Below, piece after piece: positions 36,101 through 47,169 of a DNA stretch of 64,000 nt. The DNA is taken from positions 64,262,929 to 64,326,928 of the forward strand of contig CM049312.1 in NCBI GenBank assembly GCA_026874595.1, given 5' to 3'. The notes under the pieces are model-generated. The model did not search any database, was not told the origin of the DNA, and saw nothing but the letters and a program-made list of their open reading frames with translations. The stretch's first letter is position 1; the number at the start of each line of letters is the position of its first letter. The translations under genes were made by a program, and so were the position numbers. This DNA is from Sipunculus nudus (taxonomy: Eukaryota > Annelida > Sipuncula > Golfingiida > Sipunculidae).

Positions 36101-36338
36101 CCCCAGTTAAGGCCATAAAAGTTGAGGGATGTCATTTTAGATCATGCTTTAGACTAGGCATTAACCTGCAAGGGTAAAGATCAAACCCTAAATTGTTAGC
36201 CTTGACCAAAAATTTTAGGCATTATTTTTTGCAGGGTAACAATAGGAGATACTTACTAGTCCTGTCAAAGTCATCGTATGAGAAACCTGGTATCAAGACC
36301 TGGGCTTTGGTGCCGGTTTCGTCGATGTGAGTGGACAT
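33130..36338 (-). CDS. Acyl-ACP thioesterase-like (double hotdog) protein, paralogue 3
   Basis: The exon plan matches paralogue 1: a 92-nt exon (36348-36257) with ATG at 36338 and donor ACTA/GTAAGT, then a long exon (33911-33130) after the acceptor TTTTCAG. Both exon lengths (92 and 782 nt) and the phase are the same as in paralogue 1. The product is again about 287 residues. YDDFDRT opens the first hotdog. DIDFNQHVNN supplies D188, N190 and H192, and EAEC supplies E237 and C238, all as expected for an active FatA/FatB-type thioesterase. The 2.35-kb intron is enlarged by a LINE fragment and other DNA. The protein is close to paralogue 1 throughout and more distant from paralogue 2. Substrate and cell compartment are unknown; an extra 5' exon with a targeting peptide cannot be excluded. 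Confidence 0.75.
34850..35450 (-). pseudogene. Non-LTR retrotransposon RT fragment in the paralogue 3 intron
   Basis: On the minus strand, broken frames show LINE RT signatures: ALQDMRKVRIIPLHKNKGN near 35170-35230, YPES..GF near 35060-35085, and FVDLPKAFN near 34946-34970 (motif A, compare FVDLTKAFD; the Asp is kept). Several stops and frameshifts make it dead. It has the same orientation as the host gene. Confidence 0.65.
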
Positions 36339-36348
36339 CTGGGTCAGC

Positions 36349-36736
36349 CTAAAACACAGACACGGAGAGTGATATTGGACACATTTCTTTGACCAGGTAA
36401 TAGCACGCTTCAATCCCTGTGTCAAACATATACAAACCAACGATTTGTCCTTTAAATTTAAATAAAGAAAGGTGCTTTGTGTTCATTGTGTACATTGTAT
36501 TTGATCTGATTATGTACAAAAAGATGCATGTGGTCCTGGTATAGAACTAGCTCCACATAGATTTATGCATTGATAAAACACCTTATTTATGGATTTAATG
36601 AAATTTCTAGAAAACCCTTCTGGGTTAGCAGTCTTGACTGGAAACTGTGATGTGTCCAGTCACCAAACCTACTTTCAAGTGATCAATATTTGCAATTGTT
36701 CGTTAACAAAAACATGCTTATTATATGTGTATTACA

Positions 36737-36777
<41 letters not shown>

Positions 36778-37294
36778 TTTCTTGTATGTATAACACATTT
36801 CAAATATAAATTGTAATTTAGTATTGGATTAAACAAAAATTATATTATTATAAACTGAAGCGAGCATTGAAGGTGGGGTACAAAGATTCTGCCACAGCCC
36901 TGCGGAACTGGCAGTTTAACGGTGTAATAATTCATTATGGTCACTTTTCTGTAGGTTCTCTGTAATCTGGTCTGCTTCCCAATGTTAAGCCTCTATATCC
37001 AACAATAATCTGATATTTTACATTAGCCAATTAAATAAGTAATTTGTAATCGTTTTGTTCTGCTGTTTGTTAAGGCGCATTTCTATATGTGATTCAGTAT
37101 TTGCAGGTGTCTGTACATTATCCTACCTTTTTGTAATATTAAAATGACATTCAAATATCTATATTGTGTTGATGGTGTTATTCCAAATGCATAAATACAT
37201 TTAATAGTCTTTGTGACACATTATAAATAAAATAAAATTAAGTATAAGGTTAAAAAAAATGAAGATATTATTTTTCCAATATCAACAAATACTA
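36349..37294. other. Upstream flank of thioesterase paralogue 3
   Basis: No first exon or promoter identified; (TA)n lies at 36740-36774. Confidence 0.4.
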
Positions 37295-38856
37295 TCGTAG
37301 ATCCGCGTTTTACCGCCGCACGTCGTCTAATGGCCGCACTCCATGTTCGTAAAATATCTGGAAGGCTCCTTCAGTGGAGTAAAAAATTCCCAAAACCTTA
37401 CTTAATGGCCGCACCACATTCTCACCACGTTCCATTGCCGGGTGGGGTATGGTAAGTTTTGGGAACACAACGAAAAAAGGTTCTTTTCTTAAACGCTAGG
37501 CTGCAGCTAGGAATGCTGCGGTATGCTGATATGCAGTCAGGCATAACAGTTTTGGGAAACAGTTGCAACTGCTTATGTTGCTTGGCTTTGCTAATTAATT
37601 AATTTTATTAATTTGTTAAACCGCCTGATCTACCTGATTAGAATAGATGACAATTTGTTCTGTTTATGACGACTCATCCAAGACGAATCCTAGTAGGGCC
37701 ACGAAATTAATTTGACACATCACTGAATGCCGGAGAATCTTGCGCCTTTACCTTGACTAATTAAAGTTCAATGGGACATCAAAGCATTGTATGGGACGAC
37801 TGTAATTTAAAAATTATTTAGACATTATACATCGTCGGTCATTTAACAACAAAACATTTAAATAAACGACACCCGCGTCGGTGATCATATTTCCAGAACA
37901 CCTCGGGTTGTGCTGATCATAATATATGCAAAATGGTGTCCGAACCGTCAACCGGCAAAAAATGCAACAGAAAATGATTACGGAACTTGCGGGCCTTGGT
38001 GTACCTTGCGCCTTTACCCTGTCTAATTAAACTTCAATGGGACATCAAAGCCAACGGTACTCTTTATGATGGCTTTTATTTACACTCTATACAACGTCGG
38101 TCAATTAACAACCTTGACAAAACCTTTTAATAAGCGAATCCCGCGTCGAGCCTTTACGCGTACACCCAGGGTCCTGCTGATCATAATATATGCACACTGG
38201 TGCCCGAACCGTCTGCTAGCAAAACGTGCCATATTTAAAGATTACGGAACTAGCTGGTGAGGTTATGACCTTTGAGCGCCATCTATTGACAATCTGATGA
38301 ACGAAGAAGTATCTGAACGTGAACGCAGGTTTAATTGCCGAAGAACGTATGGTCTTTGGCTATCTTTTGTTTTACAGTTTATTTTAAAAGAAATGATATG
38401 TTCAAGAAATATCTTAAAATAATGTTTTACCGATATTGCAGCCATACTCAAATATAGGTACAACCGTTAGTCTGGATAGAATGCATAATGTGGCCAGTGA
38501 ATATCGATCTTTTATCAATCATTGCGTGAAAATTGCCGTGATTTATGACTGACACAGAAAAGTTTAATAATACATATAAGCCTGTTTAAAATATCAATTT
38601 TACATTTTATAAAATTAATAATCAATAAAATTAATATACAAATATGCAGTATTATTAAATATACGTTCCCAGTATTCACTTCTTCCTCAGCCTATTATCG
38701 ACCATTGCCCCTCGGCGGGCCGTCGAGTCTCTTGTACATGTTTGAATTCAGCCTAACCTGCGTTTTATAGCCGCATCCCTTGTCGATAAATATTAGTCGG
38801 GATTTTCGGCTGTAATTCTTAATTTATGGCCGCGGCGGCAAAACGCGGATCTACGG
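37295..38856. mobile_element. TA-flanked TIR transposon with an internal duplication
   Basis: The ends are TCGTAGATCCGCGTTTT and its inverted partner (AAAACGCGGATCTACGG), each followed outward by TA (37293-37294 and 38857-38858). The matching continues into CCGCC. Inside, about 266 bp is duplicated in tandem (37740-38005 and 38006-about 38260), both units starting TTGCGCCTTTACC. No transposase frame is recognisable. Confidence 0.75.
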
Positions 38857-38858
38857 TA

Positions 38859-38984
38859 GACCTTAATTTATATATAAATATATATATATACATATAAAAT
38901 ATGAAATATATATGTATATTATATATATATATATATATATATTAATGGGGGGGGGCAGAGTGATTACATTAATCATGTAATCGC
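38859..38984. repeat. Interrupted (TA)n and poly(G) tract
   Basis: TA arrays with ATACATATAAAATATG interruptions, followed by a run of nine to ten G near 38946. Confidence 0.8.
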
Positions 38985-39855
38985 AACATGTACGTTGGTC
39001 TTGTGATAAAGTTTGAAGCCAATATGACTACCCAAACTGGAGTAATCATCCATAAACTACAAATAATTTGGGAATGGATGGTTCCTGTGACCTTGACTTT
39101 TGAGCCAGTCAACCGACAATCAAACAGAATCTTCCCCTATTGGCAGATGAGCCACATGAAGAAGATGGAAGGTTTGAGGTTAAAAGTTTGGCATAAAATG
39201 CATCTGCAACTTTTTAGAGATGTAGGTCATGTGACCTTGACCTTTGAGCACATGACTCTAAATTCAATTGAGATCTTACTTTAGTGATGGGCCATATAAA
39301 AGTCAAGTTTGAGACCAATATTCATTCAAACTTGGAGCTTTCATCTGGAAGCAGATATGTGGACAGATGACTCCTGTTACCTTGACCTTTAATCTTATTA
39401 CCCCAAAATCCATAAGTTACTTCCACTATTAGCAGTTGAGCAATATCTGGAAGATGGAAGGTTCAGGATGAAAATGCTTCAAAAATCTTTTTAAACAAAG
39501 TGAGTCTTGTGACCTTGACCTTTGACCTCATGACCCCATATAAAAAAGAGTTCTTATTTTATCGGTGGGCCATGAATAAGTAAAGTTTGAAACCAATATG
39601 TCAAACTAAAGTGAAGTTATGATCTAGAAACATTTATGTGGACAGATGATCCCTGCACATGTGACCCCTGGCCTTGTGACCCTGAAATCTATCAGGTTTT
39701 TCTCCTATATGCAGGTCAACCATATGAGCTAGAAAGAGGGTTTGGGACAAAACATTTAGCTTAAAATGCATCCACAATCTGTGTGAATAAGAGGACCCTG
39801 TGGCCTTGACCTTTGACATCATAACCCCAAAATCAATAGAGATCTTGCTTTAGGG
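38985..39855 (+). repeat. AGGTCA-rich tandem repeat array, left part
   Basis: About three units of roughly 250-300 bp recur, each with GTGACCTTGACCTTTGA, a phrase like CCCCAAAATC, 'GAGATCTT.CTTTAG.G', 'ATGGGCCATA' and 'GTGGACAGATGA'. The array is interrupted at 39856 by a Mutator-like element and resumes at 43598. The complement of the core gives AGGTCA half-sites in DR1 arrangement. Confidence 0.75.
39848..39855. repeat. Target-site duplication of the Mutator-like element, left
   Basis: CTTTAGGG here is repeated at 43590-43597. Confidence 0.8.
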
Positions 39856-40141
39856 GAATGTAGGACGTTTCGGATACAGATCATCCGGACTAGGAGAATC
39901 CGGACTAGGACAGTCTAAACTAGGATGGTCCGGACTAGGAAAGAAATTTCCGACAGGCTTTTTTGCAATGGAGGATGTTTAGGACAGATCAATATTATAA
40001 CCAGAAAATGACCTTTTGTTGTTATAATTTTTAGTGTTTCAATGTACCCATATGTTACATGATATAATATTCAATTGCTTCCAAAATATGGGGATTAATT
40101 GAGGGTCCTTTTTATGTTATTTGTAAGCAAAAAGATACAGT

Positions 40142-40917
40142 ATTAAACTGAATTGAGTGAACCATACGCTCCCAGCGGAAATCTTGCACTTCTAAAGAAG
40201 CAACTGATTTTCATGCTGCCAGCTTTGACCGTTAATGATATATTTAGACACAAGATGGCTGTTCATTGTTCGCTGAAAAATATGTGCATATGATGTGACA
40301 AGCAGCCAACCTGGCTCCGCCCATAGCTGCGCTTCAAGCGCCGCTTGATGAGTTTAAGGTCGAATTTTAAGTGCTCCCTCTGCAATATGGCATCATCTAC
40401 CGATTCGATTATGACATTATGACTGTGTTAACGCAGCCATGTATCTGTTGTTTGCAGAACTGAAACCAGCCAGCGAGGTGTGCAAGTAGCCTTTGTTGTC
40501 ACGTTTCGTTTGAATTACAGCTCACTGGCCAGGCATCCTATGTGCCCAAGGCCAAAAGCAAACCACGTCTTGGGCAATTCTCTCTGAGCCTGTGGCCTGT
40601 TACCGGGGAGACGAGCTGTCAATCAAAAAGAAATTAACATGATTGGCTCTGTGTATTCCTCGCTTGGCAGTGTCTTTCAGCACAAAGTATCACCTGATTG
40701 GACAAAAAATACAGTGCTCCCCTCTGGTGTAGCAATTCAGGATACGAGGTCATAACAAACAGCGCTTGGGATATAGGTACTAGGCCTATAGTTAAAGCGC
40801 TGTGTAAAGAGCGTAAGTAAACCATTGATAGGAAAACATTTTGTTTAATAAAACTATGAAAACTACAAAAAATATAATAATCATGCACTTATATTAACAT
40901 ACCCAAAAAACAGAATA
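40142..40917. other. Internal MULE sequence, left of the nested element
   Basis: No open frame or motif was recognised in this stretch, which includes a moderately GC-rich part at 40300-40620. Confidence 0.4.
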
Positions 40918-42560
40918 AACTAGAATACGGGTAGTCGACAAGCGACTACTTGTATCCGCCTAAATCAGAGTGGAACGGGTGAAGTGTTGCATATCAGCAT
41001 GGATGTCTGCAGCCAAATTGTGTATGTAGCTTGCGCTACCTACCAAAAAATCCAGAAAGCCGTCCAAGTTGTATACATATGCAAAATTTAAGGCAGATAA
41101 GTCAAACCACTATATTGTATATGAGTGATTTTTGCCCTTGGCAGACAAACAGATGGACGCTGTGCAAAAAAGGGTTGCAGGTGGCGCCACCAGTTAAGCG
41201 TATGATAAAGAGCTTTGTGAGAACTATACACATGCAAAATTTTGGCCCAATTGGTCAAACAGTTCCCTAGATATGAGCTTGGATGTCTGCAGCGTAAACT
41301 TGATTGTAGGTGGCGCCACCTGTCATAAAATCAGAAAAGCTATCCAGGATGTATAAGCATGCAGAATTTCAGGTGAATTAGTCAAACCACTGCAGAGATA
41401 TGAGTGATTTTAACCCAAGGCAGACGAACAGCTGGACACTGTGCAAACATGGTTGCAGGTGGCGCCACCATTTTTTGTGTATGTTATAAAGCTCTCCAAG
41501 GGCTACATTTGTGCAAAAAAATTTTCCTGATCAATCAAACAGTTCCTGAGATATGAGCTTGGATGTCTGCAGCGTAAACATGAATGTAGGTGGCGCCACC
41601 TGTCATAAAATCAGAAAAGCTATCCAGGATGTATACGCATGCCAAATTTCAGGTGAATTAGTCAAGTCACTGCAGAGATATGAGTGATTTTAACCCAAGG
41701 CAGACAAACAGATGGACACTGTACAAACATGGTTGCAGGTAGCGGCACCATTTTTGGTGTATGTTATAAAGCTCTCCAAGGGCTACATTTGTGCAAAAGA
41801 ATTTTCCTGATCGGTCAAACGGTTCCCGAGATATGAGCTTGGATGTCTGCAGCGTAAACGTGAATGTAGGTGGCGCCACCTGTCATAAAATCAGATAAGC
41901 TATCCAGGATGTATACGCATGCCAAATTTCAGGTGAATTAGTCAAGTCACTGCAGAGATATGAGTGATTTTAACCCAAGGCAGACGAACAGATGGACACT
42001 GTGCAAACATGGTTGCAGGTGGCGCCACCATTTTTGGTGTATGTTATAAAGCTCTCCAAGGGCTACATTTGTGCAAAAGAATTTTCCTGATCGGTCAAAC
42101 GGTTCCCGAGATATGAGCTTGGATGTCTGCAGCGTCAACGTGAATGTAGGTGGCGCCACCTGTCATAAAATCAGAAAAGCTATCCAGGATGTTTGCGCAT
42201 GCCGAATTTCAGGTGAATTAGTCAAGTCACTGCAGAGATATGAGTGATTTTAACCCAAGGCAGACGAACAGATGGACACTGTGCAAACATGGTTGCAGGT
42301 GGCGCCACCATTTTTGGTGTATGTTATAAAGCTCTCCGAGGGCTACATTTGTGCAAAAAAATTTTCCTGATCGGTCAAACGGTTCCCGAGATATGTGGGT
42401 TTATGTGTGGAAACAGACGCACAAACGGACGCAGAGCGCAGAGGAAAGGTCAGAGGTCAAAACAAAATCGGGGCGCAGCAGTTCACATGTGACCCGAACA
42501 TAATCCCGGGTTTCGGAAAATTCCGCCCAGCGGTTACGGAGGAGTTCTCCGGACACCTAC

Positions 42561-42621
<61 letters not shown>

Positions 42622-42666
42622 CCAGCTGAAAACATAGTATCCGCAAAACTCTGTTTTGGCGGATAC
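40918..42666 (+). mobile_element. Pearl-like repeat element, copy C (full length, nested in the MULE)
   Basis: It opens with AACTAGAATACGGGTAGTCG and closes with TTTTGGCGGATAC as in copy B. Palindromes GGTGGCGCCACC start at 41180, 41309, 41458, 41589, 41869, 42018, 42149 and 42298, with one decayed copy at 41738. Spacings alternate about 131 and 149 bp (280-bp dimer). The two monomers of the dimer are diverged homologues: both run palindrome, AAAGCT.TCCA, a GCAAA-type motif, GTCAA, GAGATATGAG. The 3' domain contains a GGC expansion. Confidence 0.8.
42561..42620 (+). repeat. (GGC)n expansion
   Basis: About 20 GGC units replace the short GCGGCGG present at the same place in copy B (near 21916). 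Poly-Gly and poly-Pro ORFs over it are artefacts. Confidence 0.9.
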
Positions 42667-42930
42667 AATAATCATGCACTTATATAAATATATACAAAAT
42701 ATAGAATGATGCACAAATATTATTGCTCATTCTGTGATTTTATGTTTTTAAAGCAGTTTTCATTATTCAAGTTCATAAGCACACTCCAATTGTCAACACC
42801 TTTAAACAAATATTATTGCTCATTCCCTGAAAATCACCATAAAAGTTTAATAAATTCTGACATGGTGTTGTAATGAATTTTATGGAAAGTTCTGTTCACA
42901 TAATATAAGCAGTATTCATTATCTACATCT

Positions 42931-43290
42931 TTATTTTATGTTAGGGTGACCACCTCCCAAGTTCACCACAAAGCAATTCTGGGATGGCAATTCTATCTGA
43001 AGATTTGTCCTCACACATATTATGTAATCTGGCTTGCAATTCCTTGTAAATTTTCTTAAAGCTTTTCTTTTGGCGAACTCCACTTCTGCTTGCAGAAGAA
43101 ACCTGCAACACTTGAACATTCTACCTGAAGGCATTCAGTTTCCATATGCTTGGATTGTCTTGTCCAACTAGACTTTGGAACTTGTTATTCTAGCCTTCAG
43201 CAATATTGTTTGTTCTTGGCCAATCACTAATTTCATGCATTTTCCATCTTTCTGGAGCAAAACCTGGTGGTATCCTTCTGATATTAACTT
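42931..43290 (-). pseudogene. MULE transposase C-terminal fragment
   Basis: Minus-strand translation gives PERWKMHEISDWPRTNN, then IAEG, a stop where Trp is expected (43190-43192), then NNKFQSLVGQDNPSIWKL and, further on, KKIYKELQARLHNMCED. This is the conserved C-terminal tract (W..Y....RTNN..EGW...F......HP.IWK) of animal MULE/FLYWCH-associated transposases. At least two in-frame stops make it inactive. Confidence 0.7.
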
Positions 43291-43589
43291 GAAAAATTTC
43301 ACTTTATTCTCTATTAATACTGCATCTTTTTGCTTAAAAATAACATAAAAAGAACACTCAATTTATCCCCATATTCTGGAGGCAACTGAATATTATATCA
43401 TTTAACATATGGGTACACTGAAACACTAAAAATTATAATAACAAAAGGTAATTTTCTGGTAATAATATTGATCTGTCCTAAAAACGTCCTCCCTTGCAAA
43501 AAAAGCCTGTACCAAACGTCCTTGTCTGGACCATCCTGGTCCGGACTGTCCTCGTCCGGACCACCCATGACCTAAACATCGGTCCACCA

Positions 43590-43597
43590 CTTTAGGG
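43590..43597. repeat. Target-site duplication of the Mutator-like element, right
   Basis: CTTTAGGG, matching 39848-39855. Confidence 0.8.
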
Positions 43598-43740
43598 ATG
43601 GGTCATATATAATTTAAGTTTTTATACTGATATGTGAACCATCAGGAAACAAAATTTGACGGACATACTGAAAGACAAACAGACGGACAAACAGGGTAAT
43701 AGCTTATATAGGGCATCTGCTTATTCAAGCTGGGCCCTAA
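43598..43740 (+). repeat. AGGTCA-rich repeat array, right part
   Basis: ATGGGTCATATATAATTTAAG continues the unit broken at 39855, followed by a GACGGACA-type tail and a short terminal repeat. Confidence 0.65.
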
Positions 43741-45031
43741 TATTGAATAAGCAGACAAGGTTTCATGACACGTACTAGATGGAACCACAGTTGCAAATCT
43801 AATAGTATCAATATACGAAGGAATATGGCAGTCTCAAAATACAGAAAAAAATGCATAACAAATAATTAAAACCACCTTCAGAAACATAAAGTATCGGGAC
43901 TGTAGAGTCCGTTCCAGCACCAGACATACCGTAATTGCTGTCATTTGACAGTCACAAACTAAAGAAAACCCGTAAAAATATGTAAAGGTGGCACCATCAG
44001 ATTTAAGAAAATGAAAACCATAGCTATGGTCAATATTCAAGGCAAGATTTAGAGCAATCCATTTATTATGCAGATACTGGAGTTTTGAGTACTTTTATAA
44101 TTATTCTGGGCGGGGGGGGGGGGGTTACTTACAAGCTCGAAGAATATAGGTCACAGTGACCTCATTTCAGGTTTCCAGAGAGATTTTATATTTTCCTTCC
44201 TGGATATATAGTTACAGGTTTCAGTCAGCACCAAATTTCAGCTCTTACCTTTCTAGATTTGATGCTGACATGATTAAACTTCATTACTTGACATGTGGCT
44301 GCAACTGCAAGTGCAAGTATATCTTCTCTCAATCTCAGAGCTTTTATTCGATCTGTCAAAAGATTGACAGTTGTGGTTTCCGCTAAATATTACTATTGGA
44401 ATGTCTGTATCAACTTGTCTCGTCCTTATACCCCTGTCCTATCAAGAGGACTTTGATGACCCAGGAGTGCAAAGTTCAAAATCTGGACCGCCCGCATTCA
44501 CTAGGGGGCCCACGCTTCAGTCTTATCAGTAACATAAACATAAACAGTGGTTGTTACTAAAACGCGTGCACGCAGATTTCTACTGTTAACAAATGTACTA
44601 AAATGCGTGCGGCCCAATGTGCGGACGGTGTGTGTGAGTCTGAGCGGCTTCAGTTTAAAACGCTGATAAGCGCGCTGATCATCACCAAGGTTTAGTATAC
44701 ATTCAACGGCGCATTTAGTGCTTCAAGCGTACTGAGAATGCAGTATTACATTTTTCAAAATATGAGATGAAAAGGAACAACTTCATAAAAATGTTCACCG
44801 ATTTCATACAAGGTCCGTACTTTTATAAGGGCATTTCGACTCAAACACAAACGCGCTGATTAATTTATCGCCCGCGCACGCTGATCAGCTGAATTTGAGC
44901 CAGACAGATATATAAACATGGAACAAAATTACTTTATTGAGGTGAAGAAAGTATACTGGTCACCTGATGAAAGTTGCCACTGTTATTTTTTAAGGGGGTA
45001 CCAGCTTCTAGAAATCAACTTAATCATGATG

Positions 45032-45032
<1 letters not shown>
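43741..45032. other. Unannotated stretch
   Basis: A poly(G) run lies near 44111-44124 and an ERE-type palindrome at 44148-44162. The 44560-44720 interval is relatively CpG-rich. No gene recognised. Confidence 0.4.
44148..44162. promoter_or_regulatory. Perfect ERE-type palindrome
   Basis: AGGTCACAGTGACCT equals the classical vertebrate vitellogenin estrogen-response consensus. Function here is unknown. Confidence 0.3.
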
Positions 45033-45125
<93 letters not shown>

Positions 45126-45127
45126 TG
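45033..45127. repeat. Compound (TA)n(CA)n microsatellite
   Basis: About 58 bp of TA, then about nine CA units, then TA again. Confidence 0.95.
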
Positions 45128-46439
45128 TGGAAACCCGTACTGATTTTATATATGTTACTTAGACTTATATACCTTGCTGATTTCCTTCACGTCCATCTAT
45201 CTGTATTTTATTTAGACTTTTATGTAGTACCCTGTACCTACGCGAGTCCATCTTTAAAATATTCGGGAGAAGCAAGGGGGGGGGGGGGGCGGAGGTGACC
45301 ACGGAATGGAAACCAGCTGTCCCGGGTCATCATTAATAATCATTGAGATATCCTGCTGGTCGGAGGAATAACCTATAGACCAAAACTCGAGCCACTGGGG
45401 AAAATATAGGCAGCTAAATTAACATCAAAAGTAAGGACTAATTAATAAGGAGTGTCAAGACAATATATTTTTTATTCATAATATTTATACAGGATAACTA
45501 TATATAGTCCGTTTCGTCCCCTCATGTCCACCTGTTTTTTGCTATGAAAATTTTTATTAGGTACATTTCAAGGGAAACAATTATAGTGTAAAGGAGAGGA
45601 TTTCAGAATCTATTTTTCAATAAGGTAACTAAATTCCTGCCTTACGCCTTATTTGAATAATAGAATTTTCTGAAAATATGAGAAATCAGTCTATCGTTTA
45701 CAACATACCAGACCCACTTATGGCGGTCAAGGTCATTGGTCACATGCAAACACAGCCTCAACTGACAGCTGCTGATTGGATGATCTCATGTAAACACTCT
45801 AAAAAATTTAACCAGCTAAAACAAAGATGGCTACTTATGGAGGGACACACGTACCATATCTGCCAGATCATGATAAAGAGACTTAAATGTTGTGAAACAT
45901 AAACCGGGGATTTATTGTAAAATTCTTAACTGCCATATAAGGTTGTCTCTTCCATATAATGTTTTCTTGGAAAATATTGAAAAATTATAAATTTTTAAGA
46001 AAATCATCTACAAAAAACAGGTGGACAGCAGGTAGTGAAATGGACTATAGTTCAGTTATAAAACTGTTCTTACACAGGGCCCTGTCACTATGCAATAAGA
46101 TGAAATATAGAGAGGCCAAAAATGATAAAACATACAATTTATTCTGATGATATGGTGAACACACAAATTATACAAGTACATAAATATGATATATTACATA
46201 TATATATATATATATATATATCAGACAATAATAACTGCATATTTATCATATAATGCTCAAACAAGTTCCACAGTAAAAATCACAAGTTAGTGTATATTAT
46301 ACAATCACGTCAAAAATGTATATGACAGGTGACTTAAAAGGATATGTTAAAAGAATAAACACAGCAACACCAGAATACAATCTGCACATCGCGATTTAAA
46401 AAAAAGAATCATTTCACCAGTAAAAAGATAATGTTATTA
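45128..46439. other. Unannotated stretch
   Basis: Poly(G) near 45278-45290 and (TA)n at 46194-46221; no gene recognised. Confidence 0.4.
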
Positions 46440-46960
46440 AAGTTTCTCTTTAATTATATAAAAGCTAAGTCATTAAAATCTTTTACCTTTTGTATGAAAG
46501 TTGGTAATGATTGTAAAGACCTATGTCTATAGGTATTGAGTTCCTAAAAGGGGACCTCAACATGAAAAGCTATTTTTGTAGAACTCATTTCTCGGTTTCG
46601 GCAATGAAAGGAGGGCTCTTAAATTTTGCTGCAGATCTAGTAACATAGTTGTGGGTGTCATTGACAAACGTAAAATTATTGGGATTGCAGATGCGCATTT
46701 GATGTACATATCTCTGCATCAGAATGGATATCAGATATGCACATCTTTAAGAAACTGTAAGCCATTGTAACGTTAGTTCTTCCAGTATGGTTGCACTTAT
46801 ATATATATATAGTATTTCGAAATCGTAACAGCTGGTAACTATACGTGCAGCACGATTTTGAATTTGTTTGCACCTTTGTGTGGCCGCATACTGATTTTTC
46901 GTTTTGCCCCACACACTAACCGCGTAGTCTATGTGTGGTATTGTAGACTTTTTCTCATGT
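46440..46960 (-). pseudogene. Non-LTR retrotransposon RT C-terminal fragment
   Basis: Minus-strand frames show PHIDYAVSVWGKT near 46920, then CKQIQNRAARIVTSCYDFE, and further on FVNDTHNYVTRSAAK near 46625-46670 and NSIPIDI near 46525. This is the tail that follows the RT domain in many animal LINEs (HIDY...WG....L...Q..QNRAAR...; H.Y.TR). Stops and frameshifts are present. Confidence 0.7.
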
Positions 46961-47110
46961 ATTAACTGATAATATTTTAGAATGTCGATTTAAAGGTGCT
47001 AAAGATTAGATAATAATTTTTTGGTATAAGGCTATTATGTGGGCACCATGATAGATTAGCATCTATGATCACATCTGGGAGTTTAGTTTGAGAAGATTCC
47101 ATAAATATTC

Positions 47111-47169
<59 letters not shown>

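Larger units (their letters stand above)
39856..43589 (-). mobile_element. Mutator-like element (MULE) with long inverted arms
   Basis: About 285 bp at each end (39856-40141 and 43318-43589) are inverted copies of one another, with subterminal TCCGGACTAGG-type direct repeats. An 8-bp duplication CTTTAGGG flanks it. A degraded transposase C-terminus lies on the minus strand near the right arm. Long TIRs, an 8-9-bp duplication and this transposase type agree with a MULE. The pearl-like copy C (40918-42666) is nested inside. An undisturbed unit of the host repeat near 39270-39310 shows the empty site. Confidence 0.8.

Noticed and set aside
42395-42714. Poly-Gly and poly-Pro ORFs
   Set aside because: Products of the GGC expansion inside a non-coding mobile element.
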